A stretch of DNA of 64,000 nt, from positions 24,635,745 to 24,699,744 of the forward strand of contig CM052357.1 of assembly GCA_028551475.1 (NCBI GenBank). Reading direction: 5' to 3'. Shown piece by piece: positions 46,050-58,562 of this stretch. The position numbers and the translations under genes are program-made. The notes beneath the pieces are model-generated. The model saw only the letters and a list, made by a program, of their open reading frames with translations, was not told where the DNA came from and did no database searches. How positions within the stretch are numbered: position 1 is the stretch's first letter; the number at the start of each line of letters is the position of its first letter. Origin of the DNA: Casuarina equisetifolia (taxonomy: Eukaryota > Streptophyta > Magnoliopsida > Fagales > Casuarinaceae).

Positions 46050-47250
46050 AGGCGCTAAGGTCAACCCCATAGAACTGCCCATTTTTTGTATGGAATATCT
46101 AGCCTCTTCTTAAGCATTTTATTCAAAGTTTCTTTCTTATGCAGCTAGGTCCCAGCTGCTCTTCCGGCAGGAGGGGATCGTAACTGATGTATATCGGTTT
46201 GAAAGATGGCAAATAAAGAATAATGGAGAAAGTCAGCAGCAAAGTTTGTGCCAAAACATGAAAGAAACCAACATATGATAAAGTTAGTTTCTTCAACTGC
46301 CCCTCAAAGTTTGAGCTATCCAACACAGTGTGAGAAGGCTTCTTTCCTGAACCCTTTCCTCTTTCTACATCCACGAATTGGTGCATTGCTCCGGCATGTG
46401 CTGCCAATAATTTACGACTGGTCGGAGTGGAAAAGAGATATACGCTGTTTAAACGAAAACCATCAACTGACCTTTTCATTTCAAATACCTAATACCACAA
46501 AACTCAACAACCATTGGGACTCTTTACTGATTCGTAAGAGGACACGGTTCCTTTGATGCAAGATATTAGCAGGTTTTGTTTGTTTTCCGGGAATGCGGCC
46601 ACGGAGGTGGTTCACCAACTTCCCATCTTTGCGCTCTTTATTCAATGCGTTGATTAGACTGATAGAATAGGCTGAAATTACATACTTCGAGGTTCTCACA
46701 CCGGAAAATATGACCGCAATAGTAATAGGAAGAGAGCATTGTATTGACAAATAGTGGCGCTGATCATTCGCAAGAGGACCCGCATCTTGGCCGCAATTCG
46801 CATTGCTCCCGTCGGCGGTCGGCACCGATTTGCCTGACTGGGCACTTTACAAAAGGCAAAGCGCGAAGCCCTCTCTCATGCGTCAACAAGATACGCGTTT
46901 AGTTGCTGCGCCGGGCACGCCAGAAATGAAAGTTCGGGTGTGACGATGACTTCTGAAATGCCTTATGCCAATGATATGTATCGGTCACGCAAGGAGACGA
47001 AACACGAACCAAGGCCGTTACTCACTGGTCCATCGAGTCAGCTCAACTCACTGGCCACTATTCTAATTTGGCAAGGTATCACAAGTTCGAAATAATAGTG
47101 GTCTTATTACCAGTTATTATAGCACCTAGTCTTTGTCAAAGGCGCCAAAGAGATGCAGAATGGAGTTTGGCCGCCAGAAATGAAGCTTCAAAAGAGGCTT
47201 AGCATCCACTGAGACCAGAAAAGTAGCTTTTTGAGCGGCCCAGGGCTTGG
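46050..47250. repeat. Duplicated upstream flank, unit D
   Basis: This is homologous to unit B 31030-32290 and unit C 36570-37450, including AAGGTCAACCCCATAGAACT, GACCGCAATAGTAATAGGAA, GCGTTTAGTTGCTGCGCC and AATAATAGTGGTCTTAT. After about 47250 the sequence diverges from the other units, marking the right edge of the duplicated region. Confidence 0.75.
46123..46479 (-). pseudogene. Unidentified open frame upstream of GDSL copy D, also traceable in units C and B
   Basis: A 118-aa frame contains GQLKKLTLSYVGFFHVLAQ followed by TLLLTFSIILYLPSF, a plausible membrane segment. The region in unit C (about 36660-36840) reads EQLKKLTLSSVGFSHALAQ and TLLLTFTIILYLPSF in the same orientation, then differs by small indels. 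Unit B keeps only DNA similarity to the distal part (31060-31170). It may be a decayed neighbour gene duplicated with the GDSL gene, or chance openness in a conserved promoter-distal block. I recognise no family. Confidence 0.3.
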
Positions 47251-47299
47251 GTGAGGGAAGGGCTTGTGAAAATTAATTTTATTCTGCTTCTTCGGCATG

Positions 47300-49800
47300 C
47301 GGAAACCCTAAACTCTAAACACCCCTCAAACTAGTGATTTGTATACTTTACGCTTTGCTTGCTAAGAAGATAAGTAATTATATTGTCACTTTCCTATTGC
47401 TTTTTTGTGAGAATATTTGCAAGCTACTTTCTATAAAGATATGCTTTATCTCAATCAACCTTTGTTTGGTTTTTACTCTAATCACATGACAATCCACCAT
47501 TTGCTCTTCCAGGACACCAATGATTTTTCCACCATTACATCATACCTAACGATTAATCTTCTTGTCATGTGATACCTTGCCAAATTAGAATCACAAAATG
47601 TTGTGATCTACAACTTGGAGGCTTTATGCCTTAATCATTTCACATTATAGTTTTAAAACATTGGGGTGTGTCCCTAAGCTTACTTCAAATATTATAAATA
47701 AAACTTATATATTTATACAAAAAAGAAATAACATTAGCTTTACCAATAATAGTTGTGTTGAAAGCTTAATAAAGGTTTTAATTATAAGCTAACAAAGTAC
47801 TTTAAATAAATAAATAAATAAATAAATAAAACATAAAATGTACATTGACAAGTTTTATTAATACCAAGATAAATATAAAGTTTAAGGTGTAAACTTGACC
47901 TTTAAGAAATGACAAAACACCTACATGCTAAGGTATCCCACAAAACACAAAAATGCAACATAAAATACATTGAATGTAAACCTAAACTTTTAGAAATGGC
48001 AAGACTCCTACATATTAAGGTGTCCCACAAAACACAAAAATACAAGCATAAAATACATTGGGTAACACATATGTTTGACCCTCTAGAAGCCTATAATAAC
48101 TTAAGTTTAATTGATCCTTCATAAAAACAGCTAACCTTAGATGAGGCAATAAGCTAGACTGATCTAAAATGTGAAAATAAATATATAATCAAAATAAATA
48201 CAATCAAAAGAAAAGCACCCAAAGGTAAAAAATGACAAAGGAAAGATAACCATGACCCTAAATGTTCATATCTTATTATTTTTTATTGGTAAGAGATTCC
48301 ATACTTGCAAATTACTCATGAGTTATGAAAAATCTTCACCAACCCTAGCTCCTACAAATCATTTTACATCATAATGAGATCACCTCTCATTTGACGTGTG
48401 TTAATATCTCTAAGAGTAAATGAGATCTTCATTAATTTAATGTCTTGAAGGCAATCCAAATTTGCATTGAATTTGGTGGCCATCTTTTATATTACATAAA
48501 TTACTAATTAAATGGAAATCCTAATTCAAAATCTAGGCATGTAACACATGGTTTTGAGCTACTCTTGCAAGTTATGATTTGCTATTATGAGGATGATTTT
48601 AAAGCTTATGGATTGATGCAAGAAATGTTGAATTATAAGATTTGACGAGGTAAAATCTGAAACGACAGTAAAAAAAGAAAGAAAAAAGAATCCGGTTGAG
48701 ATGCAAGGCGAAGGCTACGGGTAAGAAGAACCGCATACGAGAAGCCAAAGACATCCTCCACTGAACCCCAAGTAAGAAAGAATTTAACGCAGCGTATAGT
48801 TTCTGGAAAGTCAAAAGCAACGCCCCGTCGCTGGAATGAAGAAACTAAATGCCACGCACCGTTTTTGCAAAAAATATCATGATTAATCTGGAAAAAAAAA
48901 GCTCACCCTTGCGAAAATTCCAATTGTGCTCGCCCAAATAAAGCCTATCTACTACAAGTTGATGCACTTCGAAGATTCCCAAGGAGGCTTCCAACGGTAA
49001 TTTTTTAAATGCTCTGACCCTTGTTTAACTTAAAGAAAACCGAAATATAGACATACTGATAAATGTTTTACTCACACTTGCCCACAATTGCTTACGGTTT
49101 ACTACCTAGATATATGGACTGGTTGAAGCTTAAAATTGTTTGATATTTTATAAGTCAAATATGGCATGATATTGTCTATTTGATGCTCATACTTCAAACG
49201 TACCTAATTTGTTTAACGCTTCTCGTTGCTAAAATACATGCTGCTTGATGACCAATTATGCTTTCAAGAAGCTAACAGTTTGATTGAAATTGTTTGATTT
49301 ATGTTGCCCAAACTGCTTGTTATCTTAATGATCGTACATACTGAAAATTATCCAAAAATATTTTGACTCTTATATGAGCTGAAAGCCCTAAAATATTCTT
49401 GACATATTGTCTTACTAACAAGTCAAAGAAACACCTTCTCCAATTTCTACTCCAAAACCTAGTCCAACACAACAGCTCTCACCAAAAGTGCTCCTTTTCA
49501 CAAAAGGAACACTACAATCCAATAGGCCTAGGCCTGTCCTCATTGGCCGTCAAGCGCATTGTTTTGTTTAATGAAAGTAGATTTGGGCTACTTCATTTCC
49601 TGGGCCGTACTCTTTCCTTGGGCTGAGTTGAAAGTGACGACATTTGAAGAAGACAATGCAAACCACTAAAATCCTCGTAGGCCCGACAACGTTGTCCTCC
49701 TTCATCACCTGAAAGAGCTTCATGCACCAATTACTGTAGTGGAAAAGAGAGAAGCCACATCGTTCATCTTCTCCTTCTTCCTAAAGAAAGAGAGTCCCAA
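47300..49800. other. Intergenic spacer to the right of the GDSL cluster
   Basis: AT-rich and without a supported gene. It contains an (AAAT)n microsatellite at 47803-47831 and a two-copy tandem repeat at about 47905-48070. A GC-richer patch at 48640-48850 has no long frame that I recognise. Confidence 0.5.
47905..48070. repeat. Two-copy tandem repeat, period about 88 bp
   Basis: AGAAATGACAAAACACCTACAT at about 47906 and AGAAATGGCAAGACTCCTACAT near 47994 begin two similar copies, each with AAGGTRTCCCACAAAACACA and CATAAAATACATTG. The plus-strand frame across it is a by-product of the repeat. Confidence 0.8.
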
Positions 49801-49830
49801 TAGAAACCCTAGAAAAATCAGGCTTCAATC

Positions 49831-50010
49831 ATGAAATCTAGCCACTGCTCTAAACAGGAAGACATGGAAAAGAAAGCTGACTGCTCTATAAGAGAGGGGA
49901 AGCTCCGGTTAGTTGCATCCATCAAAATGAAAGAGAAAGCTTACGATAGTTTCTACGCTCAGAATCTCTTCAGTGATTTTGATCCTCTTTTGTTGCATTT
50001 AATCTCTTGA
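49831..50010 (+). CDS. Possible small protein of 59 aa
   Basis: ATG at 49831 opens a frame (MKSSHCSKQEDMEKKADCSI..., lysine-rich, ending LLLHLIS) that stops at 50008-50010. The preceding 100 bases are CT-rich and carry AAACCCTAG (49805-49813), a telo-box-like element common in leaders of plant housekeeping genes. No family recognised, and it could be the first exon of a spliced gene or a chance frame. Confidence 0.35.
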   Translation: MKSSHCSKQEDMEKKADCSIREGKLRLVASIKMKEKAYDSFYAQNLFSDFDPLLLHLIS

Positions 50011-51361
50011 TACTTTATTATATACCTTGCAAATTTTACTAATTTATTTTGAGGTATAAAGTTTTACTTGTTATAGTTTGTTTGCAAGACACCATTGGTG
50101 TTCAATTAGCATAGAATTTCCAGGGAGTGAAACTGTATGTAATTGTAAGTTAAAGGGATTGTGAATCTAGTATATAATTAGTTCATTTATAGCCATTTTT
50201 GAGAGAAGGCTTTAATCACATGTCAAATTATCTCTTGGTTATCTTCTTTCTCTCTTAGCTTAAATTAAAAAAAAAAAAAAAATCTCACAATAGGCATCCA
50301 AAAAATTCAAATAAAAAAATTAAATTTGCATATTTCCCAATTCAACCCATCCTTAGGTAATGAAGAACCTTTCTATTAATTTTTTTTTTTTTAAAAAAAA
50401 GATTTTGCTAATATATAGTTTTATTTATTTCATACACTTAATATAGCTTATATGGTTTTCGTGAGTATTGAAACTATATTCATGAATCAATTATCAAAAA
50501 TTATATGTTTTTTTATTGTAAAAAAATTCATCCAATTATTTTTAGATATATATATTCATTTGAATTTAGTGAAGAAAAATAATAGAATACGAACCTAACA
50601 ATCAAGGGATTGACTAATTACAATTTGTCTTTGTCAATCAAGTAGAAGAGATTGATGATGATCTTTTTTGTCATAACTAAGAAATTAGTTCCTAGTACAT
50701 ATGCTAATGAAAAATTTGACTTAGTGACAAAGAAGATGAAAGAGACCTTTCATCTCCAAGAGAGGGACTTGGACTTTTTTTCTTACACTTTTTCAAACTA
50801 CAAAGACAAAAACAATGGTTTTTCATTAAGCTTGATTTAAGATCAAGTATCATGGGAGTTTCAATCTGCATGTGTTTATTGTATAAATACAATACATGTG
50901 GATTGTGTTCATTTTTATGGTTCAAACACTTGGTCATGTCTCCTAAGTTTATCTCTTTTATGGCAAAAGAAAAGCATTCGTAATATGCTGGACCTATCAA
51001 GCATAGGTTCAATAAAGGAAAAAAAAAAAAAAGAAATTGTCATATTTGCCTTTTGAAAATTGAATCCAATTAAATATTTGCTTTCACTTTCGTACTCTAC
51101 TATGAAATCCAACAAAATCTCTATACCTAGTAAAAGGAATTGACGTCGAGGAACAAGGTGAAAACTGAATCTTCCGAGGACTAGAAACACGGAGAAAGTA
51201 AAAACCGACAGTAAAAGTAGTTTAACTTTTGCTCCATGCTCCTCGTCTTAGCAATTCTCCATCTCCTGACCTTCCTTTTGTAAGAAACAGTGGGAAAGAC
51301 AAAGGACAACGCCCAAAAACCAGAAAGTAGAAATCAACGAACAAAAATGCCAAGCCTTTTT
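50011..51361. other. Spacer between the small ORF and the CIA2-like gene
   Basis: AT-rich with long A and T runs (50265-50280, 50380-50400, 51015-51030). The last part should include the 3' untranslated region of the CIA2-like gene. Open frames at 50704-51190 (-) are low-complexity and unassigned. Confidence 0.45.
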
Positions 51362-53995
51362 TTACTTTTCACTTTGACCTTTCGTGCTGGAATTCGGCCT
51401 CCTGACAAATCGGCCCTGCAAAGGCCCAAACACAATCGTAAGACATTGTTGGACAGCTGGCTCCCAGTAAATACTTATTTCCACAATCATGACAGCCTTC
51501 AAATAGCGATCCCTTGCTACAATGAGTAAAACGCAAGTTCTTTTAATAAAGCACATCATTTCACTTGTCGTTCATATGTCAAAATATATGTTCTTGGTGC
51601 ACAACAAAGTACCCATTTCAGAAAAATAAGACAACAATAAAAAAATTCAATTCATCATATGATTTGTCAATTTTACTTTTATTACAACTATCTTGATTTT
51701 TTTTTTGTTCTGATTTTTGTCAAAATTATTTAAAAATTACTTTTAAGATACATTTTCAATGTAAACTCCTTATGTTTTATTACCTAATAAATTGGTGACA
51801 TATGGAGACTCTACAAAATATATATATATATATATATTAAAAAACAGATGGTACTCAAAATAAGTTGTATACAGCAATTGCAATTTATAGATTGGGTAGC
51901 TCAACGCTCAATTACTCCTTAACAAACATCAATAAAATATTTGAACTCGAGATTCCTCTAACTAACCAGTAGCAAGCTTAGTGGACTAATCATTCAGAAT
52001 TTATTTGCATAAGAACATTAAATACTTAATTAGTTATCTCTGCATCGACTTGGATGCCCTCAACGTAAACAACAAAAAAGGTTTCAGCAATCGCATTAGC
52101 TATAATTTCAATCGTCAATCATCCTTCGCACCAAAGGGTACAGCGATTGATACCTAACTACAGGGACCCACAACAACATGGGTGCCATCAGCCACAGGAT
52201 TGTTTCTGTTCGATTATTATTAAACAGATCAAAATTTTGTATCAGCAACGAGAGGATTTTGGCGTACCTTCATCCTGGGCCGTCTATCAGCGTTGACCTT
52301 TCTGACCTGGTATCTGATCTTCTTAGAGAAGAGCCGTGTGCGCCGCTTTTCCTTGTAGCGTAGCACGCTAGCTTCTCTTATTCCGTCCGAGAATAAGTCT
52401 ATCTGCGCAAGCCTGGCCTGCCCCAATGAAAGTTAAAGAGGAAATGATTCAGTGCTCTGCATCACAATAAACCATCATAAAATCATATCAAGGACAACTA
52501 TGTCATTTTCGTATGCATTTTAAACAACGTCAGCAAAGGGGAGTTAAAAAACAGACCAACTATTTACCGTAGATTTTGTCGAATTATAAAAAGATTAAGC
52601 TGTTGCTCTCAAGAGTTTTTTTCTTGTTGGTCCATTTAGGGCCATAAAGGGCCGAGCATAATTGGACCACAAAAAACCCCTTTTTGTTTTATTGGTGGGC
52701 ATAACTAATGATTTCTAAAACTTTGAAACTTTAAAGAGGAAAAAAAGAACAGGAGGGTGTGGAAATTCAGTTCGCTTTCTGATTTTATTGCACATGTGGA
52801 AGTGGAGCCTGACCACTGACTACTTCGGACCCGAATAAGGGAATAAAGTGAATAAGTGAAAAAAAAAAAAAAAAATTAAAAAAAAAAAAAGGAAAAACGG
52901 AATGAGAACTGTAGAACAGGTTTCCAAGTTTCAACTATGCAATAAGTTTCTCGGATTTGTTTTCCGGGCGAGGGATGAGAAACATACAGAAACATCGTTC
53001 CCTTGCAATTCGGAGCCTGCACTATCATCGGTAAATGGAGATCCCCGGCCGGACCAGACATTCAAGACCTCATCGAAGTTCAATTTCAGCAACAACCCGG
53101 AATTGGGTTTCGGAGTTGAATTCTCTTTGGGCAATTCCTTGTCCTTCAACTCCACGACTGACTTTTCGACCTTCTTTTTCTTCTTCTCTGCAGAACCGGA
53201 AGGTCTATGGAATCTGGGAGAGATTTGGCGCACATCCACCACGGGAAAACTGAAACAACTCCCGTCATCAACGTGTCTCAGTGCTCTTATTCCTCTTCTC
53301 ATCCCAAAACCCATTTCGAATTTCCCGCCAAAACTCCATCCCAGTGGATTTGGATTCCCATACCAGGAATTCTTTTGGCCATTACGACAAGAGAGACCGC
53401 CATTCAACTCGTCTCTCGTATCGGGAGCCACAGTCAGATTCCCCATGATACTATCGATTCCCTCTTCTATTTCCTCATCGAGAATCGACTCTGCGTCGAA
53501 ATCCTCCTTGTATCCATCACACAATTCCAAGGAACTTGGATTGAAATCAACTTCCCCTGGGCTTTGGCATGGCTTTTCGCATAAATTCGCAAGCTTGGAT
53601 TGAAATTGGAAACTGGGTTTTTCTTGGATTGGTTGGTGAAGCAAGAAACCAGAGCTGTCGATGACTCTAAAGGGCAGTAGCAAGTCGGAGGAATCGTCAA
53701 AGAAAAAATCATGTTGTGCGGTGAATTTGCGAGGTTTTGTGAGATTTTTGGTGGAGAAGATATTGGGATAGGCCGTGGAGAGGAGGGCCGCAGCTTCGTT
53801 GTAGGTTTGGTTGGGGCGTTTCCGAGGGGTTCGGGGTTTTCGTGTGGTAATTGCTAGTGGGGAATTGCTCGATTCGGAGAGAGTCGAAGAAGGAGAAGAA
53901 GTGTGCGATGTTCTGGTCGATGTCGATGGGGATTTCACAATGTCGAGGTCAAGCGCATAGGTTCTTCCGCTGCCTCCGCTTAGACACGAAGACAT
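51362..53995 (-). CDS. CIA2: CIA2-like CCT-domain transcription regulator (3 coding exons, complete)
   Basis: Arabidopsis CIA2 and its paralogue CIL are nuclear CCT-domain proteins that raise expression of chloroplast protein-import and ribosomal-protein genes; the same role is inferred here. Coding exons are 53995-52988, 52417-52268 and 51415-51362, all joining in phase 0, giving 403 aa. The N-terminus starts [20 protein letters not shown] and has a basic stretch [20 protein letters not shown] (about residues 52-71, possible nuclear localisation signal), then [16 protein letters not shown] and [18 protein letters not shown]. The middle is acidic ([15 protein letters not shown]). The CCT domain covers about residues 350-392 ([20 protein letters not shown] ... 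GRFVRR) and is split by the last intron. Whether this is CIA2 or the CIL paralogue cannot be decided here. Nothing looks broken. Confidence 0.92.
51818..51838. repeat. (AT)n microsatellite
   Basis: About ten AT repeats, in the last intron of the CIA2-like gene. Confidence 0.9.
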
Positions 53996-54720
53996 CTGTG
54001 GAGGTTTCCTACAACGATGATTAACTTCGGTCGGAATTGGAGGTCTAAAACCCTGAAATTCAGATATAATTCAAGACAAAGATGAACTGAAACAGTAAAC
54101 ACTTCAGGCTCTGATGAGAAGGGGAATCGAAGAAAATCAGTAGGCGTTGAAGGTTTAAAGAGATACGGGCTACTATCTAAAAGAGAATGGAATCAGGCTT
54201 CGAAGCCAGAGCAGGAGAGCACATACAATTCAACAGTGAAAACAGACCACACCAGCGACTAACCTCATTTCAAGAACAAGCTGAAAGCAGGTTGCATGTG
54301 AGGAGTCCTAAATCCATCAAAAGCTCAAAATTCGTTACACTTTCTACAGAGAAGTGGCAAAGCAAAGGACGAAAGAGTACAAAACCCTAAACCCTCGAAG
54401 TACAAGGACCAAAAGTAGTTGGCTTAAAAACAGCAGGAAGAAAAAGCCAAGAGTAAGAAGATAAATAAACTGGAGGAACACACTAGAATCCGATAAAATA
54501 AAATAAAATCTTATAGCAATCGATAGAAAAGAAACTTTTAAAAACGTATCAAAATATCGAGGAAATTCAATGAAAAACAAAATATCCAAGCAATTCAGAG
54601 ACCAACGGTCTCGATTGTTTACTGGAAAAAGCAGAAGCTGCTGCCTCCACTGATGAAACAGAGTGTCCCCAAAACCGTCGAGAAAACCCAGAAACCCAAA
54701 CTCGGATGAGAAAGGAAGGA
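53996..54720 (-). promoter_or_regulatory. 5' leader of the CIA2-like gene with an intron
   Basis: A good acceptor, CTGAATTTCAG|GGTTTT, at 54053/54052 lies 57 bases before the ATG. A donor-like CTTTTTCCA|GTAAAC at 54623/54622 lies upstream. This implies a 570-base leader intron (54053-54622) and a first exon of about 90 bases. The intervening open frame on the minus strand (54344-54772) is rich in Leu and Phe codons from a T-rich intron and is not taken as a gene. Confidence 0.5.
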
Positions 54721-54742
54721 TTTCTGGCAGGAGGAGTTGAGT

Positions 54743-54750
54743 TATAAATA
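54743..54750 (-). promoter_or_regulatory. TATA box candidate of the CIA2-like gene
   Basis: TATTTATA on the minus strand, about 30 bases before the predicted first leader exon. An alternative start farther upstream near 54900 cannot be excluded. Confidence 0.4.
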
Positions 54751-55139
54751 TCTGAGAAAGGAAATTACCCAATTAGGAAATCAAAGACTCCGAGTAGACA
54801 CACAAGCGACAGAGTAAGAAGAGATAAGAGAAGGAGGTCACGAGGAGCAGCTGATAAAAGGAAAAGTTCCGTTGGAGGCTCTGAACTTATAAGCATGTTA
54901 GGGAGGCACAGGCACTCAGACCCTCTCTCTTCCCGTGCGCACAGAGAGTACCGATGGACAGCAGGACTCTGTTCGGTTCGATGGAGATGACAACACCAGA
55001 AGAGACAATGCCCAGTTTCAGCAGTTCCCTGTGTGGGACCACTTCCTGTTGGCATTCTCCCTTTTACCACTTCAATTATTTTACTTTCTTATTTACTATA
55101 TTGACCTTCTTTTTCTTTTCGTTTCTCAGCTCCTATAAT

Positions 55140-56620
55140 TTCATTTTCATTTTCATTTCTTTTTAATTTTGTTTTTTGTTTTTTGTTGTTTTTAATTCTC
55201 TTGTTGGTGAACCAAACTGGGCAAATCGTGGTCTAACAAGTGGAACTGACACTTCATTTTTTTTTTCTTTTTTCTTAGTTTTTTCTCTCCCCATATTTAG
55301 AAGGACGTATTTTAAATGAGTTTGGTAGGAGAAGGCCACCCACTGTACTAAATAATTAACCAAACAGAAATCAATTATTAACACTCAATTTCACCTTTGG
55401 TATCGTATTCTAGAGCATCAAAACGTACATTTTTAAAAATAAAAATAAAAATTAAAAAAATCTCTTCTTTGAATGATTCTTTGTCTAAATGTGTTTGTAA
55501 TAAGAGGCAGCAGGCCCTTGTCGGTGGCGGAAAGAAGTTAGGATAAGTACAAGCCCTGGCTCGATGATTTCCATTTAAAAACCTATAATTTTCAATTTCC
55601 ATTAAAAAATAATAGATAATAATTTTTGGTCATTATATAAATAAAAAAATGCTCTTTTACTGGAATTGAGAAGATGGGTAATTTGGTAATCTTGATCTTG
55701 AAATCCTAATGGTGGGCAAATTGTATCTTCCCAAGTACACCACCCATACCTCCAGAAAGGGGAAGGGTTTCTTATCTGCTGACATGTCTCACAGGTATTG
55801 GGTATTTTAGATTCTTAGGGCTCACGTGTAGCGTTAAGGGGTCAGCGAGGTTTCACGTGTATCAAGGACGGAGGTGGGCTTTTGGATCTCACATACTCGC
55901 AATGATTTGAACCTTTTTGGTGTCTTTCTACCATCCATGTGTGGCAGTTGGCAATCATACGTTGGGGTTACAAGGATCAATGGCTTCTGATTAGATAATC
56001 AAGTTGCTTTGGCTTTCTTTCACAAGGGTCCCTACCTTTTATCATATTACTATTTTCCACCCTCTCCCTCTCTGCCCAAATAGTGAAATTACAGGTTGCT
56101 ATTGTAAATACCAGAAATGTATTGTCAGTCTCTTTCCAACTTTATTTTTGAAATTTTATTGTGCGGCTGATTCGACATTAACTTAATTTATGAAACCGTG
56201 GAGCATCCTCAACCGTGCATTGTAGTGATGGACAAAAATAAAGAAGGAAAACGACAACGTCGATGTGTAATGCGCTTTCTAGGCCCTCCTAGGTTCTTTT
56301 CCTAAGATATTTTCCCAACTATCCATCCTAGCACGACTCGTCTGCATCGTGTCCTATTGATATTTACTTCTTATTTATCACCCTAAATATCTCAGATTAT
56401 TCTTTAGATTTTTACTCGAAATAATATATAATAATATTAAGTTTTCTGGTTTTTTAGTGGCTTTAGTTTAATTTCTAAGTTCTCATTTTTATGCCTAGGA
56501 TATTATGTAAACCTTGTATTCCATTATTTATAAAATCGGTAATTATCTATAAATAAAAAAGCAATATCCTCTGTGAAAAAGAGACAACAATCTTTCTCTA
56601 GCCAACAATGATTGAAGACA
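55140..56620. other. Intergenic spacer
   Basis: AT-rich sequence to the right of the CIA2-like promoter, with T-rich tracts near 55140-55280. No gene, RNA or mobile element is supported. Confidence 0.5.
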
Positions 56621-56639
56621 TTTCTACATTCACATGTAT

Positions 56640-57475
56640 GTATGACAATATATCAAATATCAAATATCAAATATCAAATATTGAAGGATGGCGAATCATG
56701 GACCAAACACTTGTTTCAACTGAACTAAAATAAAAGACGACAATTTTACTTTTAAATCAAAATTTAAGAACTAAACTATAATCATGTTTCTCTATTGATT
56801 TCTTTCCCTAGTATTGATGTACAACAATACATCAAATATCAAATATCAAATATTGAAGGATGTTGAATAAAAGACCAATTACTTATTTTCAATTAAACTA
56901 AAACAAAAAGTAACAACTTTACTTTCAAATCAAAATTTAAAAACTAAATTGTAATAATGTTTCTCTATTTATTTATTTCTCTCGTATTGATGTATAATAG
57001 TACATTAAATATTGAATATTGAAAGATGTTGAATAAGAAACTAAATACTTATTTTCAATTGAACTAAAACAAAAGGTAACAATTTTAATTTTAAATCAAA
57101 ATTTAAGAATTAAACTGTAATCATGTTTATTTATTCATTTCTTCCCCTAATATTGATGTATAACATTATATCAAATATTGAAGGATGTTGAATAAGAGAG
57201 TAAACACTTATTTTCAATTGAACTAAAACAAAAAGTAACAGCTTTATTTTTAAATTAAAATTTAAGAACTAAATTGTAATAATGTTTCTCTATTTATTTA
57301 TTTCTCCAATATTGATGTATAACAATACATCAAATATCAAATATCAAATATTGAAGGATGTTGAATAAGAGACTAAACACTTATTTTCAATTGAAAATTG
57401 AACTAAAACAAAAAACAACAACTTTACTTTCAAATCAAAATTTAAGAAGTAAACTGTAATAATTTCTTTTCCTAG
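56640..57475. repeat. Tandem array, five copies of about 160-173 bp
   Basis: TTGAARGATG occurs at about 56681, 56853, 57019, 57178 and 57351. Each is followed by GAATAAGAGAC-like sequence, ACTTATTTTCAATTGAACTA, AAAACAAAAAG, TTTAAATCAAAATTTAAGAA and, apart from the last, TGTTTCTCTATT. The short ATCAAAT unit that begins each copy varies in number. Non-coding. Confidence 0.9.
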
Positions 57476-57479
57476 TTTG

Positions 57480-58560
57480 CATGTATATCATACAACATCT
57501 CCATATTGCCAGCAATCTTTCGTTTTTGCTATCAAGGACCAAGTGTCTCGTTGACCGCAATGTAGTCTGCCTTTTCTAACTATCAAAGGGCAGAAAAGGG
57601 GGAACATAACGTCAAGTATGTAGCAAATTGGAGGCAAGGCTCCAAAGCTGCCATAAATATCCACTGCCACAAAACGGAATAGTCGGAAGTCAGAGCAGGG
57701 AGGCGTATAATGGTCCCTTCATATCAACAAGGCTTAAGTCGCGAAGTGAGAAATTAAAATGGTATATGCCTCTGGTTTGGCCAGAGGAGCATATCCATTC
57801 CCAAATGGTATTGAATTGTACGACAATATCTTATCTCTACAGTTGTGTGTTGGAAAAGCTACGGCCGTTGGAATCGGATAGACTCGAGCATGTGTTTCTG
57901 GGATGGGAAATTCCACGCTAGCATGTGAGTCATTCTTTTGTGCACCAATTAGCTTCTTCTTGTGTTATCGCATTTATCTTCAACATCAAATGATAAAGCG
58001 TCAGACAGGATGGGGAGCCAAATCTTTGTACTTCTTTTAATCATCAGACCGTAGAACAACCCAGTCGCCTTAAGACACATCGCTTTCGAGCTGTCGTTCA
58101 ACCCAGGAAAAAGTAAAGAATGCTACAGTGAAAAATAAAATTTGAAAAGGATCTGATTGCAATTGTCGAGAAAGTTCTCCATTCTTGGTATTGCCAGAAG
58201 AAAATAAGCAACTATTAGAATGGGACTCCGTTCAACTGAGTTAACAGTGTAGAATTCTGGAGACTGGAGTTATAATCAAAGATTGTGACATCCGTGCTTG
58301 AAGAAAATGAAAATCATGCAAAAGTCCAAAAGAAATGGCCGATTCTTTCAAAGAAAGATAGCGTGAAAGGCTAACCTGGGCAGCACCCATTCGGTCTGTC
58401 TTTTGACAAAGAACAAGCCCCATCCTTCCCAATATGATAAGCTTGCGTGCATGGCAAAAGCCTGTTGCTCAGCCATGGTCTGACTGGTAAGGATCTGAGG
58501 GACCATATGCTCCATCCTTCTTGAGCATGGGAGAAGGTTGAAGAACATACAAATTTTCGA
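57480..58560. other. Spacer with unassigned open segments
   Basis: Minus-strand segments 57916-57734 (EFPIPETHARVYPIPTAVAF...) and 58548-58380 (QAFAMHASLSYWEGWGLFFV...) are open. The second ends at a donor-like CTGCCCAG|GTTAGC. Base composition is less AT-rich than the surroundings. No family was recognised; they may be exon remnants of a decayed gene. Confidence 0.3.
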
Positions 58561-58562
58561 AA

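Noticed and set aside
47909..48124. Plus-strand frame with internal peptide repeat (KVSHKTQK)
   Set aside because: Produced by the two-copy 88-bp DNA repeat; no start context or neighbour supports a gene.
52902..53603. 233-codon plus-strand frame
   Set aside because: Antisense shadow of the large CIA2-like exon, whose minus-strand reading has family motifs and splice phases.
54344..54772. 142-aa Leu/Phe-rich minus-strand frame resembling a membrane protein
   Set aside because: It covers the predicted leader intron and promoter of the CIA2-like gene. The hydrophobicity follows from T-rich sequence.
56640..57475. CRISPR-like array
   Set aside because: Contiguous plant minisatellite with no unique spacers between short repeats.
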